This document shows positions 26,901 through 37,423 of a stretch of DNA of 64,000 nucleotides, piece after piece (within the stretch, counting starts at the first letter, position 1; each line of letters starts with the position of its first letter). Below the pieces are notes generated by a model. It did no database searches. It saw only the letters and a program-made list of their open reading frames with translations, and was not told the origin of the DNA. The DNA comes from Candidatus Methylopumilus universalis (lineage in GTDB: Bacteria; Pseudomonadota; Gammaproteobacteria; Burkholderiales; Methylophilaceae). The stretch spans positions 1,211,320 through 1,275,319 of the forward strand of contig NZ_CP040968.1 in the NCBI RefSeq assembly GCF_006365315.1, read 5' to 3'. The position numbers and the translations under genes were made by a program.

Positions 26901-28563
26901 TAGGCTTGGGTCCAATAAATGTCACAAGTGACATCACTAACTCTTCACGGATTGGATCGATCGGTGGATTAGTTACTTGTGCAAATAATTGTTTAAAGTA
27001 GTTGTAAATAAGTTTTGGTTTTTTTGAGAGTACTGGAAGTGCAGCATCATTACCCATCGAACCTGAATTCTCTTCCCCATTTGCCACCATTGGTTGCAAA
27101 ATAAATTTAATATCTTCTTGTGTGTAACCAAAACTTTGTTGTGTATCGAGTAAGGTCGCTTTAAGTTCAGTCTTGCTATTTGTTTTTGGGAAGTCACCTA
27201 AGAAGTAACGAGAACTATCAATCCACTCGCGATAAGGCTTATGTGTTGCGAGTTCTTTTTTCACTTCTTCATCATCAATGATGCGGCCTTTTTCCATATC
27301 GATAAGAAGCATTTTGCCTGGTTGCAAACGCCACTTCTTAATAATTTTTTCTTGTGGGAATTGCAGCACACCCATTTCAGATGCCATCATGACGACACCA
27401 TCATCGGTCATTAAATAGCGTGCGGGACGTAATCCATTTCGATCTAAGGTGGCACCAATCATACGACCATCGGTAAATGCCACTGCTGCTGGACCATCCC
27501 ATGGTTCCATCAATGCAGCGTGATATTCATAGAATGCACGACGATTTTCATCCATCATAGGATTACCTGACCATGCTTCAGGAATTAACATCATCATTGC
27601 GTGCGGTAGACTGTAACCACCTGCAACTAACAATTCTAAACAATTATCAAAACATGCGGAGTCAGATTGGCCTTCGACAATGAGTGGCCATAACTTTTCT
27701 AAGTCATCACCTAATAATGCGGATTGCATACTTTCATGTCGTGCACGCATCCAATTGACATTGCCTTGTACCGTATTAATTTCTCCGTTGTGCGCAATCA
27801 TTCTAAATGGATGTGCTAAATCCCATGCAGGGAACGTGTTCGTTGAGAAACGTTGATGAACTAAAGCTAATGCCGATGTCACACGCTCGTCTTTTAAGTC
27901 TGGGTAGTAAGTATCCACTTCGTTTGCAAGGAGCATGCCCTTATACACAATGGTGCGACTTGAAAGAGATGGAATATAAAATTGTGCAGGATCGTCAAGC
28001 CCTAACTTTTTAACGCTATGTTCAATGCGTTTACGAATGACAAATAGTTTTCGTTCGAAATGATTTTGATCTTTGATGTCGCCGCCTTGACCAATGATGA
28101 CTTGTTTGATTTTAGGCTCTAGTGCTTTCGCAGCATCTGCGATATTAGAATTATTGGTAGGTACATCACGCCAAGCTAAAAATGTTTGGCCTTCTTCTTT
28201 GATAATGTCAGTGATGATCTTTTCACATTGAGTGCGATGCGAATTTGATTGTGGAAAGAAAATAAGACCACATGCATATTGACCAGATAGAGGTAAATCA
28301 ACAGATAATTTTTTAGCCTCATCTCGAATGAGACCATCTGGCATTTGAATGAGGATACCAGCACCATCACCTAATTTTGGATCATAGCCTGTCGCACCAC
28401 GATGCGTTAGGTTGGTTAAGATCTGAAGACCCTGAGCCACAATGGTGTGACTTTTGGTGCCATGAATGTTAGCCACAAAGCCAACGCCACAGGCGTCATG
28501 CTCATTTTTAGGGTTATAGAGACCTTGTTGCTCAGGTCTTTCGAATTGAGTCATAAACTGCAT
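23926..28563 (-). CDS. gltB: glutamate synthase large subunit
   Basis: 1545-aa alpha subunit of NADPH-GOGAT. The order is a type II glutaminase domain (mature Cys25 in DACGVGF after a 24-residue propeptide), a central domain, the FMN-binding synthase domain with the 3Fe-4S cysteines ([15 protein letters not shown]), and the C-terminal beta-helix GXGXG repeats. It combines glutamine and 2-oxoglutarate to make two glutamates. An in-frame ATG three codons in (28554) is an alternative start; neither has a strong ribosome site. With gltD it forms a compact operon and is the main nitrogen assimilation gene set here. Confidence 0.97.
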   Translation of the reverse strand: MQFMTQFERPEQQGLYNPKNEHDACGVGFVANIHGTKSHTIVAQGLQILTNLTHRGATGYDPKLGDGAGILIQMPDGLIRDEAKKLSVDLPLSGQYACGLIFFPQSNSHRTQCEKIITDIIKEEGQTFLAWRDVPTNNSNIADAAKALEPKIKQVIIGQGGDIKDQNHFERKLFVIRKRIEHSVKKLGLDDPAQFYIPSLSSRTIVYKGMLLANEVDTYYPDLKDERVTSALALVHQRFSTNTFPAWDLAHPFRMIAHNGEINTVQGNVNWMRARHESMQSALLGDDLEKLWPLIVEGQSDSACFDNCLELLVAGGYSLPHAMMMLIPEAWSGNPMMDENRRAFYEYHAALMEPWDGPAAVAFTDGRMIGATLDRNGLRPARYLMTDDGVVMMASEMGVLQFPQEKIIKKWRLQPGKMLLIDMEKGRIIDDEEVKKELATHKPYREWIDSSRYFLGDFPKTNSKTELKATLLDTQQSFGYTQEDIKFILQPMVANGEENSGSMGNDAALPVLSKKPKLIYNYFKQLFAQVTNPPIDPIREELVMSLVTFIGPKPNLLAVDETKPTTRLETSQPVLTLDDLEQLKNISKLTKDAYKSLVLDITYNVKGLKKDDAYGMKKAIDTLRQDVYKAVKDGYNILILSDRNQSKDRMAIPALLATSATHQHLVREGLRTNTGLVVDTGSAREVHHFALLGGYGAEAICPWLAYESMHAMTNDHVLAHKNFIKSIGKGLYKVMSKMGISTYQSYCGAQIFEAVGLNSQLINAYFKGTATNIEGIGIEEIAEETMRIHQSAFGADPVLVNALDAGGEYAFRVRGEEHMWTPDSIAKLQHATRTNQYSTYKEYAALINDQTKRQMTLRGLFKLKTNDKAISLDDVEPAKEIVKRFATGAMSLGSISTEAHTTLAIAMNRIGGKSNTGEGGEDAKRFLTLDKDNTVANVIGLNLIESDIKLKKGDSLRSRIKQVASGRFGVTAEYLSSADQIQIKMAQGAKPGEGGQLPGHKVSPYIAKLRFSVPGVGLISPPPHHDIYSIEDLAQLIHDLKNANPSASISVKLVSETGVGTVAAGVAKAKSDHIVIAGHDGGTGASPISSIKHAGTPWEIGLAETQQTLVLNRLRGRVIVQVDGQMKTGRDVVIGALLGADEFGFATAPLVVEGCIMMRKCHLNTCPVGVATQDPELRKRFTGQPEHVVNYFFFVAEEVREWMASLGIRKFDDLIGRTDLLDTQAGIEHWKIQGLDFSKIFYQPNVEKEVSRRHTEEQSHGLEHALDNELIKLSKLALDKRQKVSINLPITNTNRTVGTMLSHEIAKRFGHEGLPQDTIQITLNGTAGQSFAAFLAQGISLELIGEGNDYVAKGLCGGRVVIKPPKAFKAKSHENIIVGNTVMYGATTGESYFSGVAGERFCVRNSGASAVVEGVGNHGCEYMTGGTVVVLGNTGQNFAAGMSGGVAYVYDEDSLFSKRCNPSMVSLEKVETQQAQPKVPQHLNQPDEVILKALIEKHLKYTESERAKFILDNWDKVRPQFIKVMPNEYKRALNELHASLTKEAA

Positions 28564-28628
28564 TAAAAAGATTAAACGGAACCTTCAATAATAAAGCCTA
28601 ACGCCCTGTAATTCAACAATTATTGAGC

Positions 28629-29909
28629 CTATTTAAGGACTTGAAAAACTTCTTTTGCGGCTTCAACCGTTTGATGAATGTCCTGATCTGTATGGGCTAT
28701 AGATACGAAGCCTGCCTCGAATGCTGATGGGCCAAAGTAAAAACCTGACGTTAACATGTGATGGAAGAATTGATTGAAATGTTCTTTATTGCTTTTCATG
28801 ATTTCATCGAAGCTTGTGGGCGCTTTTTCACTAAAATAAATGCCGAACATACCGCCTACGGATTGCGCACTAAATTTCACATTCAATTCATGTGCGGCTT
28901 TGGTGAGTCCGTCCACGAGTGATTTGGTTTTTTTCGTTAACTCTTCATAGAAATTTGGAGCTTGCACGAGTTTGAGGGTAGCTAAACCTGCCGCTACTGC
29001 CACAGGGTCTCCAGACAATGTGCCCGCTTGATATACCGCACCTATGGGGGCCAAACATTGCATAATATCGCGTCGTCCACCAAAAGCACCCACGGGTAAC
29101 CCACCACCAATCACTTTACCAAGTGTCGTTAAATCAGGCGTAATGCCATAAAGCGCCTGAGCGCCACCTATATTGACTCTGAAGCCTGTCATCACTTCAT
29201 CAAAAATGAGCACGGCGCCGTGTTTAGTACATAACTCACGAAGTGTTTTTAAGAATTCCATGTGGGGAATAATGAGGTTCATATTACCTACGACTGGCTC
29301 AATAATGACAGTCGCAATCGTGTCGCCTTTTTCTTTAAATAGCGCTCTTAAAGCTTCGACATCGTTATAAGGTAACGTTAAAGTATGTTTTGCGACATCT
29401 TCTGGAACGCCTGCTGAACTTGGTTCTCCGAAGGTTAAGAGTCCTGAACCTGCCTTAACTAATAGCGCATCTGCATGACCGTGATAACAACCTTCGAATT
29501 TAACTAAAGTATCTCGCTTCGTAAATCCACGTGCGACACGAATCGCACTCATCGTAGCTTCAGTGCCTGAACTCACAAGTCGCACTTGTTCAATACTGGT
29601 GACGAGTTTCACGAGTAATTCCGCCATCTCGAGTTCTCGTTTTGTGGGAGCACCAAATGACAAACTATCGAATGAAGCTTCTTGAACTGCTTTTAAGACT
29701 TGTGGGTGTGCGTGGCCTAATATCATGGGGCCCCAGGAATTGATGTAGTCAATATATTCGCGCCCATCTTCATCCCATAATTTGCTACCTAAGCCTTTTT
29801 TGAAAAAAATTGGCGTACCGCCGACAGACTTAAATGCACGAACGGGAGAATTGACGCCACCTGGAATGACTTTTTGTGAGCGTTCAAATAGCGTTTTATT
29901 TTGACTCAT
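28629..29909 (-). CDS. hemL: glutamate-1-semialdehyde 2,1-aminomutase
   Basis: PLP enzyme of 426 aa that makes 5-aminolevulinate in the C5 heme pathway. The family motifs are present: [16 protein letters not shown] at the N-terminus, [21 protein letters not shown] and the Schiff-base Lys in [18 protein letters not shown]. It is downstream of thiD-thiE on the same strand, with 6 bp to thiE. This is distinct from the class III aminotransferase at 7877-9250, which lacks these motifs. Confidence 0.97.
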   Translation of the reverse strand: MSQNKTLFERSQKVIPGGVNSPVRAFKSVGGTPIFFKKGLGSKLWDEDGREYIDYINSWGPMILGHAHPQVLKAVQEASFDSLSFGAPTKRELEMAELLVKLVTSIEQVRLVSSGTEATMSAIRVARGFTKRDTLVKFEGCYHGHADALLVKAGSGLLTFGEPSSAGVPEDVAKHTLTLPYNDVEALRALFKEKGDTIATVIIEPVVGNMNLIIPHMEFLKTLRELCTKHGAVLIFDEVMTGFRVNIGGAQALYGITPDLTTLGKVIGGGLPVGAFGGRRDIMQCLAPIGAVYQAGTLSGDPVAVAAGLATLKLVQAPNFYEELTKKTKSLVDGLTKAAHELNVKFSAQSVGGMFGIYFSEKAPTSFDEIMKSNKEHFNQFFHHMLTSGFYFGPSAFEAGFVSIAHTDQDIHQTVEAAKEVFQVLK

Positions 29910-29915
29910 ATCGAT

Positions 29916-30542
29916 TTAATGAAACATCTTTAAAAATGTTTCTGCAGTTTCCTTTATTGATTTAGCTTCGTAAAGACTTGTAATGACAGCGATCGCGTCG
30001 ATTCCTGTTTCAATAACATCATGAGCATTATTCACGGTGATGCCCCCAATTGCAACGATGGGAATATGAATCTCACGTTTTGCTTCACTTAGAAGTTCTA
30101 ACGTGGCTCTCGGAGCGTTAGATTTTGTAGGCGTTGGGAACATGGCACCAAAAGCAACATAGCTCGCACCCTCTTTTTGGGCCTGTTTTGCACGACTTAA
30201 CTGGTCATAACATGAGCTTCCAATGATGGCATCTTCGCCTAAAATGAGCCTAACTTCGGCGATATTGTCATCATTTTCACCTAAATGAACACCATCTGCC
30301 TCTAAATTAAGACACATCTCCACATCGTCATTTACAATGCATGGCACACCATATTCACGACATAGACGTAAAATAGCAGCACATTGCTGTATTTTAACGT
30401 CACGATCTTGTATTTTACTGCGATATTGCACCATAAAAGCGCCACCTTCAATGGCTAATTTCGTTTTGTGGATAAGTGTATTTAAGTCCGTCATATCAGT
30501 AGTGATGACGTATAAACCTTTAATGATGAATGAATCGCGCAT
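29916..30542 (-). CDS. thiE: thiamine-phosphate synthase
   Basis: 208-aa enzyme that joins HMP diphosphate and the thiazole phosphate to thiamine monophosphate. Motifs are GLYVITTD at the N-terminus, MVQYRSK, CIVNDDVEMCLNLEADGVHLGE (read in parts), IGSSC, YVAFGAMFPTPTKS and IPIVAIGGI. I chose the ATG at 30542 (MRDSFIIKGLY): it gives the usual length. A longer reading starting near 30614 would be only the antisense-frame overlap with thiD. The start overlaps the end of thiD by 23 bp, so expression is coupled. Confidence 0.93.
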   Translation of the reverse strand: MRDSFIIKGLYVITTDMTDLNTLIHKTKLAIEGGAFMVQYRSKIQDRDVKIQQCAAILRLCREYGVPCIVNDDVEMCLNLEADGVHLGENDDNIAEVRLILGEDAIIGSSCYDQLSRAKQAQKEGASYVAFGAMFPTPTKSNAPRATLELLSEAKREIHIPIVAIGGITVNNAHDVIETGIDAIAVITSLYEAKSIKETAETFLKMFH

Positions 30543-31359
30543 ATTCCAATTCATCATCATGAGCCCAGAAGAGTCGATCTGGAATAAATTGGCCCATGCC
30601 AGGCTTATATCCATGCTTTAGAGACTGCCAAGTAAAGCGCTGTCCTTCTTGTATCGCCTCTTCTAATGTGGATCCTAACGCCATACAACCGGCAATCGCT
30701 GAAGCCAAAGTGCAGCCTGAGCCATGATAACTCCCTGCCAATCTTTCCCAGTTGTAACTCTTCACTTTGCCATTCTCATTATATAAAGTGTTAATGACTT
30801 CAGTCGTCACTTCATGGGTACCTGTAATTAAAGCCAATTGGCAACCCGTATTAAGAAGTCGTTCCGCGCATTCATCCAAACTCGCTTCACCAAAATCGTC
30901 TCCATCTTTAAATGCTAAGCGCCTTGCTTCAATACTATTCGGGGTAATAAGTGTTGCTTGCGATAACAGCAAGTCTGACATCGCATTAATCATTTCATTG
31001 GTGACTAACGCATCACCTCGACCCGAGGCTAATACAGGGTCGATGATGAGTGGAATTGTGGGATAGTCCGCCACAATTTCTGCAATCATCGCGATCGTTT
31101 CAACACTCCCTAATAAACCTAATTTAAATGCGGAAACTTCCATGTCTTCTAATAAAGTGCGCGCTTGATCATTCACCCAGTCAGCATCAAAAGCCATCAT
31201 GCTTTCAACGCCGGAAGTATCTTGCACGGTAATGGCTGTGGTGATTGATAAAGGGTGACAACCCAAACTGGCTAGCGTTAAAACGTCAGCTTGAAGTCCA
31301 GCGCCACCTGTTGGGTCCGTCGCAGAAAATGTCATGACGCATGGAGGATTTTTTTTCAT
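30520..31359 (-). CDS. thiD: hydroxymethylpyrimidine/phosphomethylpyrimidine kinase
   Basis: Ribokinase-fold kinase of 279 aa phosphorylating HMP and HMP-P for thiamine synthesis. Signature stretches are FSATDPTGGAGLQAD (substrate loop), PLIIDPVLASGRGD, LITPNSIEARRLA and the anion-hole GSGCTLASAIAG. It is first of the thiD-thiE-hemL run; no room exists for a TPP riboswitch in the 42 bp upstream, so thiamine control by that route is not seen. Confidence 0.95.
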   Translation of the reverse strand: MKKNPPCVMTFSATDPTGGAGLQADVLTLASLGCHPLSITTAITVQDTSGVESMMAFDADWVNDQARTLLEDMEVSAFKLGLLGSVETIAMIAEIVADYPTIPLIIDPVLASGRGDALVTNEMINAMSDLLLSQATLITPNSIEARRLAFKDGDDFGEASLDECAERLLNTGCQLALITGTHEVTTEVINTLYNENGKVKSYNWERLAGSYHGSGCTLASAIAGCMALGSTLEEAIQEGQRFTWQSLKHGYKPGMGQFIPDRLFWAHDDELEYARFIHH

Positions 31360-31401
31360 ATCTTTATTTTAGTGGGATTAGAGATTCGGTCATAGTGAAA
31401 A

Positions 31402-33609
31402 TTAAAACTCTAGCGGATCAACATCAACAACCCACTTTACTTTCTGGGCTAATTTATTTTCACGTAAATAAGGCACCCAATCATTAAGTAATTTTTGCAA
31501 TGCTACGCGAGAACTTGCTTGAAGGACTAACTGCGCTCGCTCCATGCCCTTTAAGCGCTCCATAATAGGTCGAACTGGATTATAAACAGTCACGTGAGCA
31601 CTTAAATTTTGTGCATGGATCATGGCATCATTGAGGAATTGCATCACATGCGCCAATTGATGCGCCTCTCCCTTCAGAAGAACGAGAAAGGCAAAGGGGC
31701 TTAGTTCTGCTAATTCTCTTTCTTTTAAAAGCTCATTCGCAAAGTGTTCATAATCATGTGTTTTTAATGCTTCAAATATGGGGTGATTTGGAAATGCAGT
31801 TTGTATATATACTTCGCCTTTTGTCTTTGCGCGTCCTGCACGGCCGCTTACTTGCATCAATTGTGAAAATAAACGCTCACTCGCTCTAAAGTCGGGACTA
31901 TATAAAGCCTGATCCGTATCCAATACACCAACTAAACTTAAATATGGAAAGTCGTGACCTTTAGATAGCATTTGAGTGCCAATCAAAATATCAATCTCAC
32001 GATTTTTCATTTTTAAGAATAAATCGTTGAGCGCTTCTTTAGTTTTTGTGGAGTCTCGATCGACTCTTAAAATGCGGGCTTCAGGGAAAAATTCTTTTAT
32101 TGTTTCCTCAATACGCTGCGTCCCTAATCCGGTTGGATAAAGATCAGTATTGCCGCATGAGGGACATTGCAGTGGCATTTTTTCATCATGGCCACAATGG
32201 TGACAACGTAATCGTTTTTGATTTAAATGCACCACTAACTTACTACTGCAACGATGGCAACGACCTGTCCACTGACATGATGAGCATAAAAGAACCGGTG
32301 CAAAGCCTCGACGATTAATAAAAATAAGGCTCTGTTCTTTTTTGTTTAAACGATCACGAATCGCTTCAACAAGATAAGGTGAAAAACCTTTTGTGACCGT
32401 CGACTTCGAAATATCAATACACTTAATTTCGGGGAGTGTTGAATCTACAACCGCACGCGAAGTTAATTTTAAAAACCCAAATTTTTTGGTGTCTTTGGTT
32501 TTAGTCGCATTAAACCAAGTTTCAAGAGATGGCGTTGCAGTCCCCATCACGATCGGAATGTTTTCTGATTTGGCACGGAAAATTGCGACATCCCTTGCGT
32601 GATAACGTAAACCTTCTTGTTGCTTAAAGGATGCATCGTGCTCTTCATCAATGATGATGAGAGATAAATGTGGCATGGGTGTAAAAACACTTAAACGTGT
32701 CCCAATGATAATTTGGGCTGCCCCCTCTTTAGCAAGTCGCCAATGGGTTAAACGTTCGTTATCCGTTAAGTGGCTATGAAGTGTCACGAGTGTATATTTT
32801 TCAAAACGTGCTCTAAAACGGCTTTCTAATTGCGGTGTTAAATTAATTTCAGGGACGAGGACTAAGAGTTGTGCATGTTCTTTTTTTAACGCTTCTTCAA
32901 TTAAACGAATATAGACTTCGGTTTTACCACTTCCTGTAATGCCATAAAGTAGCCAAGCTGCAAAAATTTTATTTGTTTTTGAAATTTCATCGAATGCTTT
33001 TTTTTGTTCATCATTCAATGATGGAATAGGCGCTTGTATATAGACTTTATCGTCTAAGGTGATCTCTTCTTTTTCAATCCAACCCATCTCATCCAGTGTT
33101 TCTATTGATTTTTTCCAAGTACTACTGATCGAGCGAAGACTTGCTTCATCAAGAAGTGTCGCATCAATTAAGGCCATCACAATGCGTTTTAAAGTCGTTT
33201 GTCGAGGTGGTAATTGATCGACCCCTAACTCTATAGCCTTGGGTGTTAAACGATATAGATATTTTTTCGCCATCGCCTTTGTATTTATCTTTTTTAATCT
33301 GGATGGCACGGCGGACAAAATAGTTTGCCCTAAGGGATAGTGATAATACTGACTGCAGAATTGAAAAAGCTTAAAGCTTTGCTCATCAAAAATCACTTCA
33401 GGATCTAAACGGATAATAGACTTTAATTTTTTAGATTCGATTGAGCTGGTATCAGAAACACCGACCACGACACCGATCATTTTACGAGCACCAAAAGGCA
33501 CTACCACATACTGTCCAATTTGAGTATTAGGTTTATCCGTCCTATAGTCAAACACCCGATCGAGGGGTACATCGAGGGCGACTTTGAGAATATAAAGTGC
33601 GTCAGTCAT
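31402..33609 (-). CDS. priA: primosomal replication restart helicase PriA
   Basis: 735-aa superfamily 2 helicase that restarts stalled forks. An N-terminal DNA-binding domain precedes Walker A GITGSGKTE, the DEEH box and helicase motifs III-VI (IGTQMLSKGHDFP, QVSGRAGRA). Two zinc ribbons lie in the Cys-rich stretch (CSSCQWTGRCHRCSS... CHHCGHDEKMPLQCPSCG). It is divergent from argS with 76 bp between. Confidence 0.96.
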   Translation of the reverse strand: MTDALYILKVALDVPLDRVFDYRTDKPNTQIGQYVVVPFGARKMIGVVVGVSDTSSIESKKLKSIIRLDPEVIFDEQSFKLFQFCSQYYHYPLGQTILSAVPSRLKKINTKAMAKKYLYRLTPKAIELGVDQLPPRQTTLKRIVMALIDATLLDEASLRSISSTWKKSIETLDEMGWIEKEEITLDDKVYIQAPIPSLNDEQKKAFDEISKTNKIFAAWLLYGITGSGKTEVYIRLIEEALKKEHAQLLVLVPEINLTPQLESRFRARFEKYTLVTLHSHLTDNERLTHWRLAKEGAAQIIIGTRLSVFTPMPHLSLIIIDEEHDASFKQQEGLRYHARDVAIFRAKSENIPIVMGTATPSLETWFNATKTKDTKKFGFLKLTSRAVVDSTLPEIKCIDISKSTVTKGFSPYLVEAIRDRLNKKEQSLIFINRRGFAPVLLCSSCQWTGRCHRCSSKLVVHLNQKRLRCHHCGHDEKMPLQCPSCGNTDLYPTGLGTQRIEETIKEFFPEARILRVDRDSTKTKEALNDLFLKMKNREIDILIGTQMLSKGHDFPYLSLVGVLDTDQALYSPDFRASERLFSQLMQVSGRAGRAKTKGEVYIQTAFPNHPIFEALKTHDYEHFANELLKERELAELSPFAFLVLLKGEAHQLAHVMQFLNDAMIHAQNLSAHVTVYNPVRPIMERLKGMERAQLVLQASSRVALQKLLNDWVPYLRENKLAQKVKWVVDVDPLEF

Positions 33610-33685
33610 GGTATTAGTTTTTAAGGGGAGTCCATCAATTCTAAGTTAAAATAAACGCTTTAATCCTTACCTATCATTCTAAGAC

Positions 33686-35359
33686 GTGAAATCACATCTT
33701 CTACAATTATTGTTGCCCGTCGCACAATCGATACATCCTGAGATTTTAGCGAATTCTATTCAATTAGATCGTCCCAGATCGATCGAACATGGAGATTTTT
33801 CGAGCAACTTGGCGATGGCGCTTGCAAAGAGTTTAAAAAAAAATCCGCGTGAATTAGCCACCCTCATTATTGAAAAGCTACCCGCCTCACCTTTAATTGA
33901 AAAAGTTGAAATTGCCGGTGCAGGTTTTATAAATTTCTATTTAAGTGATAAAGCACGTACCTTCATTATCCATGAGATTTTAAAAAGTCCGGATAACTTC
34001 GGACAAAATACTTCGGGGCACAATGAAAAAGGTCAGCCCCAAAAAGTCCAAATTGAGTTTGTATCAGCCAATCCCACAGGCCCGCTTCATGTAGGCCATG
34101 GTCGAGGCGCTGCTATTGGCGACTCATTAGCTAGACTTCTAAAATTTAATGGCTGGGATGTGACGCGCGAATTTTATTACAATGATGCGGGTGCGCAGAT
34201 TGATAATCTTACAAAATCAGTGCATGCCAGATGTCACAATATGGATCCTTCGGATCCTGCATTTCCTGAAGATGGTTACCGAGGTGAATACATTGTCGAA
34301 ATCGCTAATGCTTTTTTAAACAAAAGCAGCATTGAATGTGAAGGTAAAACAATTCATGCGTCTGGCCTCATTGATGACTTAGAATCTATTCAACAATTCA
34401 GTGTCGCTTATTTAAGACATGAACAAGATCAAGATTTAAATGCATTCCAAATTAAGTTTGATGTGTTCACTTTAGAATCTTCGTTCTACCAAAATGGTCA
34501 CATTGAAAAAGTAGTTGCGTCTCTCATCAAAAATGATTTTACTTATGAAGAAGACAATGCGCTTTGGTTAAAAACGACAGAGTTTGGTGATGACAAAAAT
34601 CGTGTTATGAAAAAGTCTGATGGGAGCTACACCTATTTTATTCCTGATGTGGCCTATCACTTCAATAAATGGGAGCGTGGATTTAAACGCGTCATCAATG
34701 AACAAGGTTCAGACCACCACAGCACAATTACAAGGGTCAGAGCAGGGCTTCAAGCTTTAAAAGCTGGCATTCCTGAAACTTATCCTGAGTATGTGTTGCA
34801 TCAAATGATCACAGTCATGAAGGGCGGGGAAGAAGTTAAGCTTTCTAAGCGCGCAGGAAATTATGTCACATTGCGCGATTTGATTGATGAAGTCGGTTGC
34901 GATGCCACACGCTACTTCTTAGTTGCTCGTAAACCTGATTCACAACTCGTCTTTGATATTGATTTAGCTAAAACACAAAATTCGGATAACCCTGTCTATT
35001 ACATTCAATATGCGCATGCCCGTATTGCAGGGGTTTTAAGACAATGGGGTGGAGATATCAATCAATTAAATCACGTTAATATTGATGATCTTAAATCGAC
35101 ACAAGAACTGATCCTTATTAAACGCTTAAACGAATTTCCAGAAATAGTTTTACATGCCGGTGTTGAATTAGCACCACATACGATTGCAACTTATTTAAAA
35201 GACTGTGCGGCCGATCTTCATAGCTATTATAATGACACTAAGTTTTTGGTTGACAATGAAAATGAAAAGTTAGCGCGCTTAAGTCTCATTCGTGCCACAC
35301 AAATTGTATTAAAAAATGGTCTATATCTTCTCGGTGTCAACGCTCCGGAAAATATGTAG
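33686..35359 (+). CDS. argS: arginyl-tRNA synthetase
   Basis: Class I synthetase of 557 aa. The HIGH-type motif is HVGHGRG in NPTGPLHVGHGRG. The KMSKS-like loop is degenerate, EVKLSKRAG, as is common in ArgRS. The N-terminal tRNA D-loop domain and C-terminal DALR anticodon domain are present. The start codon is GTG at 33686; the first ATG is well inside the conserved domain. It is followed 14 bp later by a SPOR-domain gene. Confidence 0.97.
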   Translation: MKSHLLQLLLPVAQSIHPEILANSIQLDRPRSIEHGDFSSNLAMALAKSLKKNPRELATLIIEKLPASPLIEKVEIAGAGFINFYLSDKARTFIIHEILKSPDNFGQNTSGHNEKGQPQKVQIEFVSANPTGPLHVGHGRGAAIGDSLARLLKFNGWDVTREFYYNDAGAQIDNLTKSVHARCHNMDPSDPAFPEDGYRGEYIVEIANAFLNKSSIECEGKTIHASGLIDDLESIQQFSVAYLRHEQDQDLNAFQIKFDVFTLESSFYQNGHIEKVVASLIKNDFTYEEDNALWLKTTEFGDDKNRVMKKSDGSYTYFIPDVAYHFNKWERGFKRVINEQGSDHHSTITRVRAGLQALKAGIPETYPEYVLHQMITVMKGGEEVKLSKRAGNYVTLRDLIDEVGCDATRYFLVARKPDSQLVFDIDLAKTQNSDNPVYYIQYAHARIAGVLRQWGGDINQLNHVNIDDLKSTQELILIKRLNEFPEIVLHAGVELAPHTIATYLKDCAADLHSYYNDTKFLVDNENEKLARLSLIRATQIVLKNGLYLLGVNAPENM

Positions 35360-35373
35360 CTTAAAAGGTAAAT

Positions 35374-35943
35374 ATGGAAAAAGGTAAATCAGGTAGCTCT
35401 TTTATGAACGGCCTTTTTATGGGCATTCTTGTAGGTATTGGCTTATCTATTGGTATTACCGTCTTTATTACTAATGGTAAAAGTCCTTTTGTAAGTAAAG
35501 ATACGAATGGAGCCTGTATTGAAATTCAAGGCGCTAAACCTGAGGGAGAAAACTCAGCAGATAATGCCATCCAAGATCAACCGACTAAATTTGATTTTTA
35601 TAATATCCTGCCTAATAACGATAAAGATATCTCAGATCGAGAAGCAACACAGGCTTTAAAAAATCCAGCTAGTATTCCACAAAAAGAAGTGTACTTTTAT
35701 CAAGTAGGTTCATTTAATACAGATAAAGACGCTGATAATACGAAAGCAAAATTGGCACTTTTAGGATTTGAAGCGGTCGTACTTACAGCGCCTTCACAAA
35801 ATAATGAAGTGGTCCATAAAGTACGAGTAGGTCCTTTGACAGATGATGCACAAATTATGAAAACAAAAAACGATCTCGTTAAAAATGGCTTTAAACCTAT
35901 TTTAGTGAGGGCAACACTTAACAATACGAATACAAATAATTAA
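35374..35943 (+). CDS. SPOR-domain membrane protein (FtsN-like)
   Basis: Bitopic inner-membrane protein of 189 aa. A short cytoplasmic N-terminus is followed by one helix (about residues 11-32, FMNGLFMGILVGIGLSIGIT). An Asn/Asp-rich linker leads to a C-terminal SPOR domain (about 108-185: YQVGSF..DADNTKAKLALLGFEAVV..HKVRVGPL). SPOR domains bind denuded septal peptidoglycan, so a role in division is likely, though FtsN identity cannot be claimed. Operon-like between argS and dsbA. Confidence 0.9.
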   Translation: MEKGKSGSSFMNGLFMGILVGIGLSIGITVFITNGKSPFVSKDTNGACIEIQGAKPEGENSADNAIQDQPTKFDFYNILPNNDKDISDREATQALKNPASIPQKEVYFYQVGSFNTDKDADNTKAKLALLGFEAVVLTAPSQNNEVVHKVRVGPLTDDAQIMKTKNDLVKNGFKPILVRATLNNTNTNN

Positions 35944-35952
35944 GGATATTTT

Positions 35953-36585
35953 ATGAAAAAAATCTTAATCACTTTTTTAATGCTTTTTAGTTCACTTTCG
36001 TTTGCGATAGAACCTCAAGTGGGAGTCAATTTTGATAAAACAGTACAAGTGGTCCCCACAGATAACAAAGATAAAATTGAAATCACGGAACTCTTTTGGT
36101 ACGGATGTATTCATTGCTACCAAATGGATCCCATGTTGAGTGACTGGGTAAAAAAATTACCTAAAGATATTTACTTTAAACGTATGCCTGCCATTCCTCG
36201 TCCTGATTGGGCACCGATGGCACGAGCCTTTTACGCTATGGAAACATTAGGTGTAGCTGACAAGCTTCACATCGCTATATTTGATGCAGTTCATAAGGAC
36301 CGCACACTTAACCCGAGTGACGAAAAAGCGATTCTTCAATGGGTCACATTAAAATCAGGGCTTGATCGTAAAAAAGTGGAGGATGCTTTTAATTCGTTCT
36401 CTATGAATGCTTCCTTAAATAAAGCTGCTCAAGTTTTTAGAGCATCAGGTGCTACGGGTGTGCCTACACTCATGATTGATGGAAAATACATTACTTCAAG
36501 TACGATGGCAGGTGGCAACAGTGAGGCGCTTCAGATCGCTGATTTCATCATCAATAATGTCAGAAAAGATCGCAATAAAAAATAA
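35953..36585 (+). CDS. dsbA: thiol:disulfide interchange protein DsbA
   Basis: Periplasmic oxidoreductase of 210 aa with signal peptide (about residues 1-18). The active site is Cys52-Ile-His-Cys55 in FWYGCIHCYQMD, with Ile in place of the usual Pro, which may alter redox potential. The cis-Pro loop is TGVPTLMI. A helical insertion domain sits between as in DsbA. Its 3' end overlaps the next gene by 29 bp. Confidence 0.93.
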   Translation: MKKILITFLMLFSSLSFAIEPQVGVNFDKTVQVVPTDNKDKIEITELFWYGCIHCYQMDPMLSDWVKKLPKDIYFKRMPAIPRPDWAPMARAFYAMETLGVADKLHIAIFDAVHKDRTLNPSDEKAILQWVTLKSGLDRKKVEDAFNSFSMNASLNKAAQVFRASGATGVPTLMIDGKYITSSTMAGGNSEALQIADFIINNVRKDRNKK

Positions 36586-37351
36586 AGCTTTAAAAGTTTT
36601 TATCACCGGTGCCACGAGTGGTATCGGTGAATCATTAGCTAATCAGTATGTGAAAGAGGGCGCTATCCTAGGATTAGTGGGGCGTCGGCTAGTGCTTCTT
36701 AAAAAAATAAAAGCAAAGATTCATGTGCCTTGTGAAATTTATGCAGTGGATGTCTCAGATCAAAAAGGCCTTCAAAAAGCTGCTTCTCATTTCATAAAAA
36801 AATACGGGGCGCCTGATATTGTCATTGCGAACGCAGGGGTGAGCACTGGGACACTTGCGGGTGAAAAAGAAGATCTTCATACATTTAAGCGTGTCATTGA
36901 GATTAATTTATTTGGTGTAATTCACACCTTTCTTCCTTTTATTAAAGTTTTTAAAAAACAGAAATCAGGTCAACTAGTAGGGATTGCAAGTGTTGCTGGT
37001 ATTAGAGGCTTACCTGGATCTGGCGCTTATAGCAGTTCAAAGGCGGCTTTAATCAATTATCTAGAAAGTTTACGTATTGAGATGAAGCCTTTTGGTATTC
37101 ATGTGACAACCATTGCACCAGGCTACATTCATACACCTATGACAAAACATAATCGTTATGTCATGCCTTTTATTTTGGATGTAGATGACGCGGTTTTACG
37201 ATTTATGCGAGCCATCAAAAATAAAAGGGGGTTTATCATCATTCCATGGCAAATGAATATTGTGGGTACCCTTATGAAGTTTTTACCTCCGCCTATTTGG
37301 GATTTTTTAGCTAAAGGCGGGCCTAAAAAAATTAGGGAAATGATTCAATAA
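36557..37351 (+). CDS. short-chain dehydrogenase/reductase
   Basis: NAD(P)-dependent SDR of 264 aa. The cofactor motif is TGATSGIGES (TGxxxGIG), the NAG motif is NAGVS, catalytic Ser lies in IASVAG and the Tyr-x3-Lys is YSSSKAAL. A hydrophobic C-terminal tail (FLPPPIWDFLAKG) suggests lipid or membrane association. I chose the ATG at 36557; a longer reading begins inside dsbA and has no conserved sequence. The overlap with dsbA is 29 bp. The substrate is unknown; the family includes acyl reductases and steroid-type dehydrogenases. Confidence 0.88.
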   Translation: MSEKIAIKNKALKVFITGATSGIGESLANQYVKEGAILGLVGRRLVLLKKIKAKIHVPCEIYAVDVSDQKGLQKAASHFIKKYGAPDIVIANAGVSTGTLAGEKEDLHTFKRVIEINLFGVIHTFLPFIKVFKKQKSGQLVGIASVAGIRGLPGSGAYSSSKAALINYLESLRIEMKPFGIHVTTIAPGYIHTPMTKHNRYVMPFILDVDDAVLRFMRAIKNKRGFIIIPWQMNIVGTLMKFLPPPIWDFLAKGGPKKIREMIQ

Positions 37352-37423
37352 TTGTCCATATCACGTATATCCATTAAACGTAAAATAAATTAAAATGCTA
37401 CTTATTTCCTACACTTTTAATTT

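Noticed and set aside
30467..30475. Second perfect DnaA-box 9-mer (TGTGGATAA) inside thiE
   Set aside because: Same reasoning: single, coding, no neighbouring boxes.
30543..30614. Extended start of ThiE inside thiD
   Set aside because: The added residues have no conserved sequence and lengthen the overlap with thiD; the ATG at 30542 gives the normal length.
31591..31596. CACGTG core inside priA
   Set aside because: Flanks do not match the parS consensus beyond the 6-bp core.
36476..36556. Extended start of the short-chain dehydrogenase inside dsbA
   Set aside because: Frame-shifted reading of dsbA without conservation; the ATG at 36557 is followed directly by the SDR fold.
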